A DNA stretch of 64,000 bases from Mycobacterium sp. URHD0025 (GTDB taxonomy: Bacteria > Actinomycetota > Actinomycetes > Mycobacteriales > Mycobacteriaceae), in assembly GCF_000426065.1 (NCBI RefSeq), contig NZ_AUEQ01000008.1, forward strand, positions 372,001 through 436,000, given 5' to 3'. The notes beneath the pieces were generated by a model that saw only the letters and a list, made by a program, of their open reading frames with translations, was not told where the DNA came from and did not search any database. Each line of letters opens with the position of its first letter. The first letter of the stretch is position 1. This document shows, in pieces, positions 36,395 through 45,305 of this stretch. The translations under genes were made by a program, and so were the position numbers.

Positions 36395-38556
36395 ATCCGC
36401 TCGATCCCGACGTACACCGAGCCCAGCGCCGAGGTCTGCGAGAGCGGGTCCACCGACGTCCGGTCGGCCAGCAGGTTGCGGTTGACCCCGTAGGATTCCG
36501 GCGCGCCGCCGTGACGTGGGTCGAAAGTGCCCGAACCCCAGCCATGATCGAGCACGGCCACGCCGCGGCGTGGCCGGTCGCTGAGCGTGGCCGTCACTTC
36601 AACTCGCCCGACCGGTGAGAACACCCGCACCCGGTCGCCGGTCGCGATGCCCAGTGCCGCGGCGTCCAGTGGGTGCAGCAGCACCTCATTGCCCTTGCCG
36701 CCCGGATGCAGGCCGGGCAGCTCGTTCAGCCACGAGTTCATCGAATGCCTCCGGCGTCGGTTGCCCAACAGGAACGGGAAGCCATCCGGCGCACCGGGAT
36801 CCGGCGTGGTGAGCAGTTCCCGGGCCCGCGCCAGGAATTCGGTCGGTGCCGCGTGGACCTTGTGGTCCGGGGTCCGCAACGCGTCGCGAAACCGGCCGAA
36901 CCGCCGGGGCCCGAGCACCAGGCCGTGCGGGTGCGCCTTCAACTCTCGCCAGGTGAGCTTGTGCCCGTCGACCTTGCGTGACGTCAGGACGATCAGGCGG
37001 TCCATCCAGTGCGGCCCGAACGACAGGCCGGGCCGGCGGGTCCGCGCGGCCAGCCAGCGGGTGGCCCGGATGAAAGCGTTGAATCCTCTGGCGCCGAACA
37101 GCGGACGGCGCATGGCCAGAGCCAGATCGGTGAACACCTGCCACTCTTCGCGGGCGCCTGCGGGTGGCTCGACGGCCCTCCCGCCGTACTGGACATAGGG
37201 CTCGTCGTGCATACCGCTGGTGAACGCCAGTAGATCGTCGCGTTCCAGCCAGTGCACCGCGGGTAGCAGCCAGTGCGCATGCCGGTGGCTCTCGCGCTGC
37301 ACCAGATCGATGGCGACCAGCAGCTCCAGCTGTGACAGTGCCTTGTCGAGCCTGGCCCCATCCGGTCCGGAGATCACCGGATTGCCGGAGTTGATCAGCA
37401 GCGCGCGGATCTGCCCGCGCCCGGGCGTGGTGATCTCGTCGGGCAGCTCCGCCAGCGCGTGCGCGCCGGCCACCAGACCACGGCCCGCCAGCCGGCTGGT
37501 GTGCGGGCGGGTGGCAGCCAGTCCGGCCAACCGCAGCGTGTCGACATAGCCCGGTTCGAAACGGCGCCCGCCGGGCCGGTCCATCCGCCCGGTGATCAGG
37601 TTGAGCACGTGACCCAGCCATTCGGCCACCGTGCCCGCGGTATGCAGCGACACCCCGGTGCGGGTGATCACCATCGCCCCTGGCGCCGAGGCGAATTCGC
37701 GCGCTACCCGCTCGATCATCTCGGGGGCGATATCGCAGCGGGCGGCCAGATCGTCGATGTCGGCACCGGCGACCAGGGCACGTAGATCTGGCACCCCGGC
37801 GGCCAGCTCGGCGCAATCGGCGCGGTGCTCGCGCCCCTCGTCGAGGATGACCTTGACCATCCCCAGCAACAGCGCCCAGTCCGCGCCCGGACGCACCGGC
37901 AGATGCAGATCCGCGGCCTGCGCGCTTTCCGTGCGGATCGGGTCCACCACGACGATGCGGGCTCCCTGCTTCTGCCGGGTCAACGCGCGGCGCCAGCCAC
38001 CCGGCACCGACTCAACCCAATTCCAGGCGCTCACAGCCGGATTGGCGCCGACGATCAGGAAGTAGTCGCAGTTGTCGACATCGGACACCGGCACCATCAG
38101 CGGTGATCCGTACATGGCCTCGGCCACCACGTGCAGCGCGTTCTGGTCCACCGACCCGACCGCATAGCGGTTGTATGTGCCGATCGCGTCCAGCCAGGCG
38201 TTCATGAACACCAGATTCGACGACGAATACCCGGCCGGGTTCCCGTAATAGGCGGCCACCGCATCCGGGCCGTCGGCCTCGATGATGCGGTTCATCCGCT
38301 GGGCGATGTCGCCGATCGCCTCATCCCAGCTCGCCTCGACGTAGGTGTCACCGACCCGGCGCATCGGCGCCAGGATGCGGCGCGGATGTTCCACCACCTG
38401 GCCGGCGGTGCGGCCCTTCGCGCAGAAATCACTCCAGGAATGCGGGTTGAGCTTGTCTGCGGCGATCTTCAGCACGCGATTGTCCTCGACCGTGACCTCC
38501 AGCCCGCAGGAGGCCAGGCAGTACCGGCAGAATGTGTGCACGGTACTGGTCGTCAT
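36391..38556 (-). CDS. Molybdopterin-dependent oxidoreductase (DMSO reductase family)
   Basis: 721 residues. N-terminal 4Fe-4S ligands C10, C13, C17 and C45 (CRYCLASC, then DFCAKG). Molybdopterin-binding domains follow, with YYGNPAGYSSSNLVF, GANPAVSAWNW, RIVVVDPIRT and the C-terminal dinucleotide-binding domain (LHPLDAAALGIATGDRVRV). No Tat signal, so it is cytoplasmic. The Mo-ligand region (AVGSVDQNA) has no obvious Cys or selenocysteine. No partner FeS or membrane subunit is adjacent. Substrate unknown; formate dehydrogenase- or nitrate-reductase-like relatives are possible. Confidence 0.85.
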   Translation of the reverse strand: MTTSTVHTFCRYCLASCGLEVTVEDNRVLKIAADKLNPHSWSDFCAKGRTAGQVVEHPRRILAPMRRVGDTYVEASWDEAIGDIAQRMNRIIEADGPDAVAAYYGNPAGYSSSNLVFMNAWLDAIGTYNRYAVGSVDQNALHVVAEAMYGSPLMVPVSDVDNCDYFLIVGANPAVSAWNWVESVPGGWRRALTRQKQGARIVVVDPIRTESAQAADLHLPVRPGADWALLLGMVKVILDEGREHRADCAELAAGVPDLRALVAGADIDDLAARCDIAPEMIERVAREFASAPGAMVITRTGVSLHTAGTVAEWLGHVLNLITGRMDRPGGRRFEPGYVDTLRLAGLAATRPHTSRLAGRGLVAGAHALAELPDEITTPGRGQIRALLINSGNPVISGPDGARLDKALSQLELLVAIDLVQRESHRHAHWLLPAVHWLERDDLLAFTSGMHDEPYVQYGGRAVEPPAGAREEWQVFTDLALAMRRPLFGARGFNAFIRATRWLAARTRRPGLSFGPHWMDRLIVLTSRKVDGHKLTWRELKAHPHGLVLGPRRFGRFRDALRTPDHKVHAAPTEFLARARELLTTPDPGAPDGFPFLLGNRRRRHSMNSWLNELPGLHPGGKGNEVLLHPLDAAALGIATGDRVRVFSPVGRVEVTATLSDRPRRGVAVLDHGWGSGTFDPRHGGAPESYGVNRNLLADRTSVDPLSQTSALGSVYVGIERI

Positions 38557-38592
38557 TACACCGACACTACAATTTGTAACGGAATCTGGAGG

Positions 38593-40485
38593 CTAAACCT
38601 GCGTCATCTCCCAGTACCGGCCATGCCGTGACATCAGCTCCTCGTGGGTGCCGCGTTCGATGATGCGCCCGGCATCCATCACCAGGATCAGGTCGGCGTC
38701 GCGGATGGTCGAAAGGCGGTGGGCGATGATGAAACTCGTCCGGTCGCGGCGCAGCTCGGCCATTGCCTGCTGGATCAGCAGTTCGGTGCGGGTGTCCACC
38801 GCGCTGGTGGCCTCGTCGAGCACCAGCACCCGCGGCCGGGCCAGCACCGCCCGGGCGATCGTGATCAACTGCTTCTCGCCGGCGCTGATGGCACCGCCGT
38901 CGTCGTCGACGCGCGTGTCGTACCCGTTCGGCAAGGTGTGCACGAAGCGGTCCACGTATGCCGCCCTGGCCGCCTCGATCACCTCGTCCTCGGAGGCATC
39001 CGGCCGGCCGTAGGCGATGTTGTCGTAGATGGTGCCGCCGAACAACCAGGTGTCCTGCAGCACCATGCCGATCGAGGAGCGCAGCGACTGGCGGCTCACC
39101 GTCGAGATGTCCACACCGTCGATCAGGATCCGGCCGGAGTCGACGTCGTAGAAGCGCATCAGCAGGTTCACGCACGTCGTCTTACCGGCCCCGGTGGGGC
39201 CCACGATCGCCACGGTGCTGCCCGGTTCGGCCACCAGCGACAGGTCTTCGATCACCGGAGTGCCCGGCAGATAACTGAAATTGACCTGGTCGAATTCGAC
39301 GCGGCCACTGCGGATTTCCAGGGGCGACGCCGGTTCGGGGGATTGCTCCTCGGCATCGAGCAGCTCGAAAACACGTTCGGCGCTGGCGATTCCGGACTGC
39401 AGGGTGTTGTACATCCCGGCCACCTGACCCAGCGGCTGATTGAACTGGCGCACGTACTGGATGAACGCCTGAATGCTGCCCAGGGTGATCTGCCCCCCTG
39501 CCACCTGCAGGCCGCCCACCACGGCGACGGCCACATAGCTGAGGTTGCCGATGAACATCGTCGCCGGGCCCACCAGGCCCGAAAAGAACTGCGCGCCGAT
39601 GCTGGAGCGGTAGACCTCGTCGTTGAGTTCGTCGAAGCGCCGCTGCGCGGCCTCCCGGTGTCCGAAGGTCTTCACGATCGTGAAACCGCTGTAGGTCTCC
39701 TCGATGTGGGCCGCCAGCCGCCCGGTGTTGCGCCACTGCGCCACGAACAACGGCTGCGAGCGCCGGGTGATCCAGCGCGTCACCCACAGTGACAGCGGGA
39801 CGGTGACGACGGTCAGCAGCGCCAGCAGCGGCGAGATGGTCAGCATCATCACGAGCACCGCGAACACTGTCAGAACCGAGGTCAGCAGCTGACTGATGGT
39901 CATCGACACCGAGCCCTGGATGTTGTCGATGTCGTTGGTCACCCGGCTGAGCACCTCACCGCGCTGTCGGGAATCGAAGTAGGACAGCGGAAGTCGGTGC
40001 AGTTTGTCCTCGACCTCGGCCCGTAGCGCCACCATGGTGCGCTGTACGGTCACGTTGAGCAATCTGGCCTGCAGCCAAACCAGCACCGCGGCAAGCAGAT
40101 ACAGGCCGAGCGCCAGGGCGAGGGTTCTGGCTACCGCGGCGAAATCCACGCCTTGCCCGGGAATCACGTTCATGCCGGACAGAAGATCGGCGAACGTCGT
40201 GTCGCCGCGGGCGCGGGCCGCGGCGACCGCCTGGTCCTTGGTCAGGCCCGCGGGCAACTCGCGTCCGATCACACCGTTGAACAACAGGTCGGTGGCGTGC
40301 CCGAGAATCCGGGGGCCGATCACCCCGATCGCGATACCGGCCACGCCGAGCAGCACCACCGAGATCGCCAGACCTCGTTGCGGCACCAGGCGTCTGAGCA
40401 GGCGCAGGGCCGAGCCCCGGAAGTCGCGGGTGCGCTCTACCGGGGCGACGGGCGTTCCGCTGCGGCGCAGCGCAGGCCCGGTCAT
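38593..40485 (-). CDS. ABC exporter half-transporter, permease-ATPase (Rv1272c-like)
   Basis: 630 residues. N-terminal six-helix exporter domain (to about 350), then ATPase with Walker [11 protein letters not shown], signature ISAGEKQL (degenerate from LSGGQ) and Walker [14 protein letters not shown]. The first loop carries an insert of about 55 residues between helices 1 and 2. Starts inside the end of the upstream ABC gene (ATGA), so the two form a heterodimer. Order before LprB matches Rv1272c/Rv1273c, proposed lipid transporters. Confidence 0.9.
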   Translation of the reverse strand: MTGPALRRSGTPVAPVERTRDFRGSALRLLRRLVPQRGLAISVVLLGVAGIAIGVIGPRILGHATDLLFNGVIGRELPAGLTKDQAVAAARARGDTTFADLLSGMNVIPGQGVDFAAVARTLALALGLYLLAAVLVWLQARLLNVTVQRTMVALRAEVEDKLHRLPLSYFDSRQRGEVLSRVTNDIDNIQGSVSMTISQLLTSVLTVFAVLVMMLTISPLLALLTVVTVPLSLWVTRWITRRSQPLFVAQWRNTGRLAAHIEETYSGFTIVKTFGHREAAQRRFDELNDEVYRSSIGAQFFSGLVGPATMFIGNLSYVAVAVVGGLQVAGGQITLGSIQAFIQYVRQFNQPLGQVAGMYNTLQSGIASAERVFELLDAEEQSPEPASPLEIRSGRVEFDQVNFSYLPGTPVIEDLSLVAEPGSTVAIVGPTGAGKTTCVNLLMRFYDVDSGRILIDGVDISTVSRQSLRSSIGMVLQDTWLFGGTIYDNIAYGRPDASEDEVIEAARAAYVDRFVHTLPNGYDTRVDDDGGAISAGEKQLITIARAVLARPRVLVLDEATSAVDTRTELLIQQAMAELRRDRTSFIIAHRLSTIRDADLILVMDAGRIIERGTHEELMSRHGRYWEMTQV

Positions 40486-42227
40486 CGCGCTTCTCCGGCG
40501 GTGATCGCCTGTGATGCGGCGAACTCGGCGTAGGCGGGGCAGTCGACGAGCAGTGCCTCATGGGTGCCGATGCCGACGATGCGGCCGTCCTCGACCACGA
40601 CCACCTGGTCGGCCTCGATCACTGTCGAGATCCGTTGCGACACGATGACCACGGTGGCGTCGGCCGACACCTCGCGCAGGGCGGCCCGCACCCGGGCATC
40701 GGTGTGCACGTCCAGTGCCGAGAACGCGTCGTCGAAAAGGTAGACCGCGGGTCTGCGGATCACCGCCCGTGCGATCGCGAGTCGTTGTCGCTGCCCACCC
40801 GAGAAGTTGATGCCGCCCTGGGCCACCGGGCGTTCCAGTCCGTCCGGGTGGGCCCGCACGAAGTCGTCGGCCGCCGCGACGCGCAGTGCCTCCCACATCT
40901 GTTCGTCGGTGAGCACCTGTCCCGGTGCAGCCCCGTAGCGCAGGTTCTCGGCGACGGTCCCGGAGAACAGGTAGCCGCGCTGGGGGACCAGGCCGATGGC
41001 CGCCCACAGCTGTTCGAGATCGAGCTCGCGGACATCGACACCGTCGATGCGGACCGCGCCGGCCGTGACGTCGTAGAACCGGCAGATCATCGCCAGCAGG
41101 GTGGATTTGCCGGAACCGGTGGAACCCACGACCGCGGTGGTGGTGCCGCGCCGAGCGCGAAACGAAACCTGCTGCAGCACGGGGCGATCGGCGCCGGGAT
41201 AGCTGAACGACGCGTCATCGAAGTCGATCTCGCCGGCGAGTCTCTGCAGCCGGACCGGATCGGCCGGGCTGGTGATCCGTGGCCGGGTGGCCAGCACCCC
41301 GGTCACGCGTTCGGCGCACACCGAGGCACGCGGCAGCATCACGCCCAGTACGGCGACCATCAGCACGGCCATGAGGATCTGCATGAAGTACGCCAGAAAC
41401 GCGATCAGCGAGCCCACCTGCATGTGGCCGGAGTCGATGCGCAGCCCGCCGAACCAGATCAGCGCGACACTGGAGATGTTGATCACCAGGGTGGTCGCAG
41501 GCAGCATGAGCGCCTGCCATTTCCCGGCTTCCAGCGCGGTGGTCGACAAGGCCTCGCTGGCGTCGGCGAAGCGTCGTTGCTCGACGGGTTCGCGGGCGAA
41601 GGCCCGGATCACCCTGATGCCGGACAGCTGATCGCGCATCACCCGGTTGATCCCGTCGATCAACCTCTGCATGCGGCGGAAGATCGGCATCAGGTGCCTG
41701 ATGATCCAGTAATTGGTCAGTGCCAGCACCGGCACGCTCACCAGAAGCAGCCATGAGAGCCCGGCGTCCTGGTGCAGTGCCATCAGGATTCCGCCGATCG
41801 ACATGATCGGTGCGGTGATGAGGATGGTGGCGGTCATCTGGAGCAGCTGCTGAATCTGGCCGACGTCGTTGGTGGTGCGGGTCAGCAGCGACGGGGCGCC
41901 GAACCGCGCGGTCTCCTCCGCCGAGAAAGTGGTGACGTGGTGGAAGATCGCCGAGCGCAGATCGCGGCCGAAACTCATGGCGGCACGCGATCCGAAGAAC
42001 ACCGCCCCGATCGCGCACGCCACCTGCAGGCCGGTGACACCCAGCATCACTCCGCCGAGTTCGATGATGCGCGCGGTGTCACCCTTGGCCACTCCGTCGT
42101 CGATGATGGCGGCGTTGACCGTCGGCAGGTACAGCGAAGCCAGAGTGCTGATCACCTGGAGTGTGGCGACGATCGCGAGCAGCCGCCGGTACGGCCGCAC
42201 GTACTGTCGCAGCAGCGCCCAGAGCAT
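40482..42227 (-). CDS. ABC exporter half-transporter, permease-ATPase (Rv1273c-like)
   Basis: 581 residues from ATG 42227; GAGAG on the reverse strand gives it a ribosome site, so I prefer it over GTG 42245. Six membrane helices, then ATPase with Walker [11 protein letters not shown], canonical signature [10 protein letters not shown] and Walker [14 protein letters not shown]. Here the Walker B catalytic Glu is Asp (FDDAFS), whereas the partner keeps DE: an asymmetric pair with one degenerate ATP site, common in heterodimeric exporters. First gene of the pair, divergent from lprB. Confidence 0.9.
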   Translation of the reverse strand: MLWALLRQYVRPYRRLLAIVATLQVISTLASLYLPTVNAAIIDDGVAKGDTARIIELGGVMLGVTGLQVACAIGAVFFGSRAAMSFGRDLRSAIFHHVTTFSAEETARFGAPSLLTRTTNDVGQIQQLLQMTATILITAPIMSIGGILMALHQDAGLSWLLLVSVPVLALTNYWIIRHLMPIFRRMQRLIDGINRVMRDQLSGIRVIRAFAREPVEQRRFADASEALSTTALEAGKWQALMLPATTLVINISSVALIWFGGLRIDSGHMQVGSLIAFLAYFMQILMAVLMVAVLGVMLPRASVCAERVTGVLATRPRITSPADPVRLQRLAGEIDFDDASFSYPGADRPVLQQVSFRARRGTTTAVVGSTGSGKSTLLAMICRFYDVTAGAVRIDGVDVRELDLEQLWAAIGLVPQRGYLFSGTVAENLRYGAAPGQVLTDEQMWEALRVAAADDFVRAHPDGLERPVAQGGINFSGGQRQRLAIARAVIRRPAVYLFDDAFSALDVHTDARVRAALREVSADATVVIVSQRISTVIEADQVVVVEDGRIVGIGTHEALLVDCPAYAEFAASQAITAGEAR

Positions 42228-42344
42228 CTGGCTACTCTCGCACACCGGCGCGGCAGCGTCGGTGTCCAGCCGCGGCCGTGTCCGCCTCGGTGAAAGACCA
42301 GGTCAGTCGGCATGTCGGGATAGTGCATAGGTGTTGCCGCTACA

Positions 42345-42938
42345 GTGCATGGCGTGACTGTCCGCACGGCCGCCAAGCCACGATTCGCCCACGCCAGAGC
42401 CTTCGCGGTGTTGGCTGCGGCAATGGTTCCGGTGTTCGCCGCCTGCTCGTCCGGCGAGCAGGCGTCCCCTCAGGTTCCGCAGACCGAGACGCCGAGTGCC
42501 GGTGGCTCGGGCGAGCACGGCCCGCATTTTCCGCATTGCGGCGGCGTGACCGACCAGACGGTGACCGAGCTGACCCAGGTGCAGGGGCTGGTCAACACCG
42601 CGACCAATTCGTCGGGCTGCCAGTGGTTACAGGGCGGCAGCATCCTGGGACCGCACTTCTCGTTCACCTGGTTCAGGGGCAGCCCAATCGGCCGCGAACG
42701 TAAGACCGAGGAGCTGTCGCGGACCAGCGTGGAGGACATCAACATCGAGGGCCACGGCGGTTTCATCGCCGTGGGGGAGAACCCGCTCAAGGCCGGCGAC
42801 GTGAACCTGTGTGAGATCGGTATCCAGTTCGACGACGATTTCATCGAGTGGTCCGTGAGCTTCGACCAGAAGCCCTATCCCGATCCGTGTGAGGTCGCCA
42901 AGGAGCTGACCCGCCAGTCGATTGTGAATTCCAAATGA
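42345..42938 (+). CDS. lprB: Lipoprotein LprB
   Basis: 197 residues from GTG 42345 (GTG 42354 is also possible). Signal peptide and lipobox FAAC place the lipidated Cys near residue 34. DUF3558 domain: FPHCGGVTDQTVTELTQV, CQWLQGG, GPHFSFTWFRGSPIGRERKT match my memory of LprB (Rv1274). Conserved cysteines probably form a disulfide. Extracytoplasmic; exact role unknown. ATGA overlap with lprC shows coupling, so the two lipoproteins likely act together. Confidence 0.92.
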   Translation: MHGVTVRTAAKPRFAHARAFAVLAAAMVPVFAACSSGEQASPQVPQTETPSAGGSGEHGPHFPHCGGVTDQTVTELTQVQGLVNTATNSSGCQWLQGGSILGPHFSFTWFRGSPIGRERKTEELSRTSVEDINIEGHGGFIAVGENPLKAGDVNLCEIGIQFDDDFIEWSVSFDQKPYPDPCEVAKELTRQSIVNSK

Positions 42939-43507
42939 TGACCGCGCACGCGAGGAGCAATTCAGTCAAGCGCGGGTTCGCCCCACTGATGGCCGCGTTG
43001 GCAGTGTTCGTCGGGCTGACCGGGTGCACCACCACGGTTGACGGGACCGCGGCCAAGGAGGGCTCCGGTGGTGGGCCCAGCAACAACAAGTCCGAGAAGA
43101 CCTACCCGAACCTGCTCAAGGAATGCGATGTCCTGACGCAGGACATCCTGGCCAAGACGGTGGGCGCCGACCCGTTGGACATCCAGAGCACCTTCGTCGG
43201 TGCCGTGTGTCGCTGGCAGGCGGCCAATCCCGCCGGCCTGGTCGACATCACCCGGTTCTGGTATGAGCAGGGCAGCCTCGACAACGAACGGCAGACTGCG
43301 GAGAAGCTGCAGTATGCGATCGAGCAGCGGCGGATCGCCGGTGTGGATTCGATCATCATGCGGCCCCAGGGCCTCAACGGGGCCTGTGGCGTGGCAAGCG
43401 ACGCGGCCGGTGTGGTCGGTTGGTGGGTCAATCCGCAGGGTCCGGGTATTGATGCCTGCCCGATGGCGACCAAGCTCATGGAACTGACGCTGGCCACGAA
43501 CTCCTAA
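42935..43507 (+). CDS. lprC: Lipoprotein LprC
   Basis: 190 residues, ATG 42935 overlapping the lprB stop (42938 is an alternative ATG). Lipobox LTGC, Cys about 31. DUF3558: KECDVLTQDILAKTVGADPL, CRWQAANPAGLVDITRFW and ACGVASDAAGVVGWWVNPQ correspond to LprC (Rv1275). Paralogue of LprB. Shares a four-base CTAA stop overlap with sixA. Confidence 0.92.
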   Translation: MMTAHARSNSVKRGFAPLMAALAVFVGLTGCTTTVDGTAAKEGSGGGPSNNKSEKTYPNLLKECDVLTQDILAKTVGADPLDIQSTFVGAVCRWQAANPAGLVDITRFWYEQGSLDNERQTAEKLQYAIEQRRIAGVDSIIMRPQGLNGACGVASDAAGVVGWWVNPQGPGIDACPMATKLMELTLATNS

Positions 43508-44025
43508 CGGGGGATGTGGAACCGGACCAGCTTCGCGCCGCCGAGTGCCAGCTGATCCCAGGGCGTGCCGGCACGGAGGACGGCGATCGCCGAGGTCGGG
43601 AACTTCAGCGAGATGCTCTCCGCCGCAGCGCGGTTGGAGCCGTCGGCGAGACCGAGGGCGACGGCGGACATCGCCGGCTCGTGGCCGATGACCAGCAGCG
43701 TCGACGGGTCGGAGCCGAAACGTGACGCCACACCGTTGATCTCGTCGATCACGGTTCCCGGTCTGGCGTCGTAGATGCGTTCGGCGAACTGCACGGGAGC
43801 CTCGACGCCCGTGCGCTCCAGTGTCTGACGGGTGCGGGTGGCCGTAGAGCACAGCACCGCGTCCACCGCACCGAAATTCTCGCGGATCCACTCACCGGCC
43901 AGCGCCGCCTCCCTGATGCCGCGCGCGGCCAGCGGGCGGTCGTGGTCGGCGACCCCGTCGGGATAGTCCGACTTGGCGTGGCGCATCAGCAGCAGGGTTC
44001 TGACCGGACTGATCGGGTTGGCCAT
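43504..44025 (-). CDS. SixA-like phosphohistidine phosphatase (Rv1276c-like)
   Basis: 173 residues, histidine phosphatase superfamily. N-terminal LLLMRHAKSDYP gives the RH motif (Arg15, phospho-acceptor His16); second conserved His in VIGHEPAMSAVAL near 116; STATRTRQT supplies the third Arg. SixA proteins dephosphorylate phosphohistidine on phosphorelay proteins; the mycobacterial target is unknown. Divergent from the SbcD-like gene. Confidence 0.9.
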   Translation of the reverse strand: MANPISPVRTLLLMRHAKSDYPDGVADHDRPLAARGIREAALAGEWIRENFGAVDAVLCSTATRTRQTLERTGVEAPVQFAERIYDARPGTVIDEINGVASRFGSDPSTLLVIGHEPAMSAVALGLADGSNRAAAESISLKFPTSAIAVLRAGTPWDQLALGGAKLVRFHIPR

Positions 44026-44144
44026 GCTGCATACGGTATCGGCACCCGGGCGGGGCCATGCCGCCGCAGGTCCCGGGACTTGTCGGCCTCCGGTTTTACA
44101 CTCGCCTTGCTCGGAAGACGAGCCGACGAGAAAGGACGGGGCCG

Positions 44145-45305
44145 ATGCGTTTTCTGCACACCGCCGATTGGCAACTCGGCATGACCCGTCACTTCCTCAG
44201 TGCCGGTGACGGTGAGGCTCAGCCCCGGTACGCGGCGGCGCGCCGCGAGGCCGTCGCCGCACTCGGTGCCGTGGCCGCGGCCTCGGGCGCCGAGTTCGTC
44301 GTGGTGTCGGGTGACGTGTTCGAGCACAACCAGTTGGCGCCGCGTGAGGTCAGCTTGTCACTGGAGGCCATGCGTGCCATCGGCGTGCCCGTGTACCTGC
44401 TGCCGGGCAACCATGATCCGCTCGACGCGGCCTCGGTCTACACCAGTGCGCTGTTCACCGCCGAATGCCCGGACAACGTCGTGGTCCTCGATCGCGCGGG
44501 GGTGCACGAGGTGCGGCCCGGGCTGCAGATCGTGGCCGCACCGTGGCGGTCCAAGGCGCCCACCTCGGATCTGGTCGGCGACGTCCTTGCCGAGCTGCCC
44601 GCCGACGGTGTCACCCGCGTGGTGGTCGGTCACGGTGGCGTCGACATCCTCGATCCGGACAAGGACAAGCCGTCGCTGATCCGGCTGGCCGCCGTCGAGG
44701 AAGCTCTGACGCGGGGTGCGGTTCACTACGTGGCGTTGGGGGACAAGCACTCCCGTACCGAGGTCGGCTCGACGGGCCGGGTCTGGTACTCGGGCTCACC
44801 CGAGGTGACCAACTACGACGACATCGAATCCGATCCTGGACATGTGCTTCTGGTCGAGATCGACGAGACCGATCCGCACCGCGGGGTCCGGGTCGATTCC
44901 GAGCGGGTGGGTCGCTGGCGGTTTGTCACATTGCGCCGAGAGGTGGACACCGACCGCGACGTGGCCGACCTGGACCTCAATCTGGACCTGTTGCCGCACA
45001 AGGAACGAACCGTGGTGCGCCTGGCCTTGACGGGCTCCCTGACGGTGACCGACAAGGCTGCACTGGACGCCTGCCTCGACAAGTACGCCCGGTTGTTCGC
45101 TGCGCTGACGATGTGGGAACGGCACACCGAGATCGCAGTGCTGCCGGCCGACGGTGAGTTCGACGATCTGGGTATCGGTGGGTTCGCGGCGGCCGCGGTG
45201 GAGGAGTTGGTGGCCACCGCCCGCACCGAGGGAGCCGGCGCCGACGACGCCCGCGCGGCGCTGGGCTTGCTGCTGCGCCTGGTCGATCGGTCGAGTGCGG
45301 CATGA
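44145..45305 (+). CDS. SbcD/Mre11-like metallophosphoesterase nuclease (Rv1277-like)
   Basis: 386 residues from ATG 44145, preceded by AAAGGA. Metallophosphoesterase motifs: HTADWQLG (Asp8), VVVSGDVFEHN, LLPGNHDPLD, VVVGHGGVD, ALGDKHS. The usual DxH of Mre11/SbcD is DxQ (Gln10), as I recall in Rv1277. C-terminal capping domain is reduced. The ATGA junction with the next gene shows the pair forms one complex, a DNA-end-processing nuclease with ATPase subunit. Confidence 0.88.
   Translation: MRFLHTADWQLGMTRHFLSAGDGEAQPRYAAARREAVAALGAVAAASGAEFVVVSGDVFEHNQLAPREVSLSLEAMRAIGVPVYLLPGNHDPLDAASVYTSALFTAECPDNVVVLDRAGVHEVRPGLQIVAAPWRSKAPTSDLVGDVLAELPADGVTRVVVGHGGVDILDPDKDKPSLIRLAAVEEALTRGAVHYVALGDKHSRTEVGSTGRVWYSGSPEVTNYDDIESDPGHVLLVEIDETDPHRGVRVDSERVGRWRFVTLRREVDTDRDVADLDLNLDLLPHKERTVVRLALTGSLTVTDKAALDACLDKYARLFAALTMWERHTEIAVLPADGEFDDLGIGGFAAAAVEELVATARTEGAGADDARAALGLLLRLVDRSSAA

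Noticed and set aside
35864..38556. Toxin-antitoxin reading of the RHH gene
   Set aside because: The neighbour is a large molybdoenzyme, convergent rather than cotranscribed; no toxin family nearby.
42322..42350. AGTGCAT repeated 22 bases apart before lprB
   Set aside because: Two short copies, one overlapping the start codon; not enough to call an operator.
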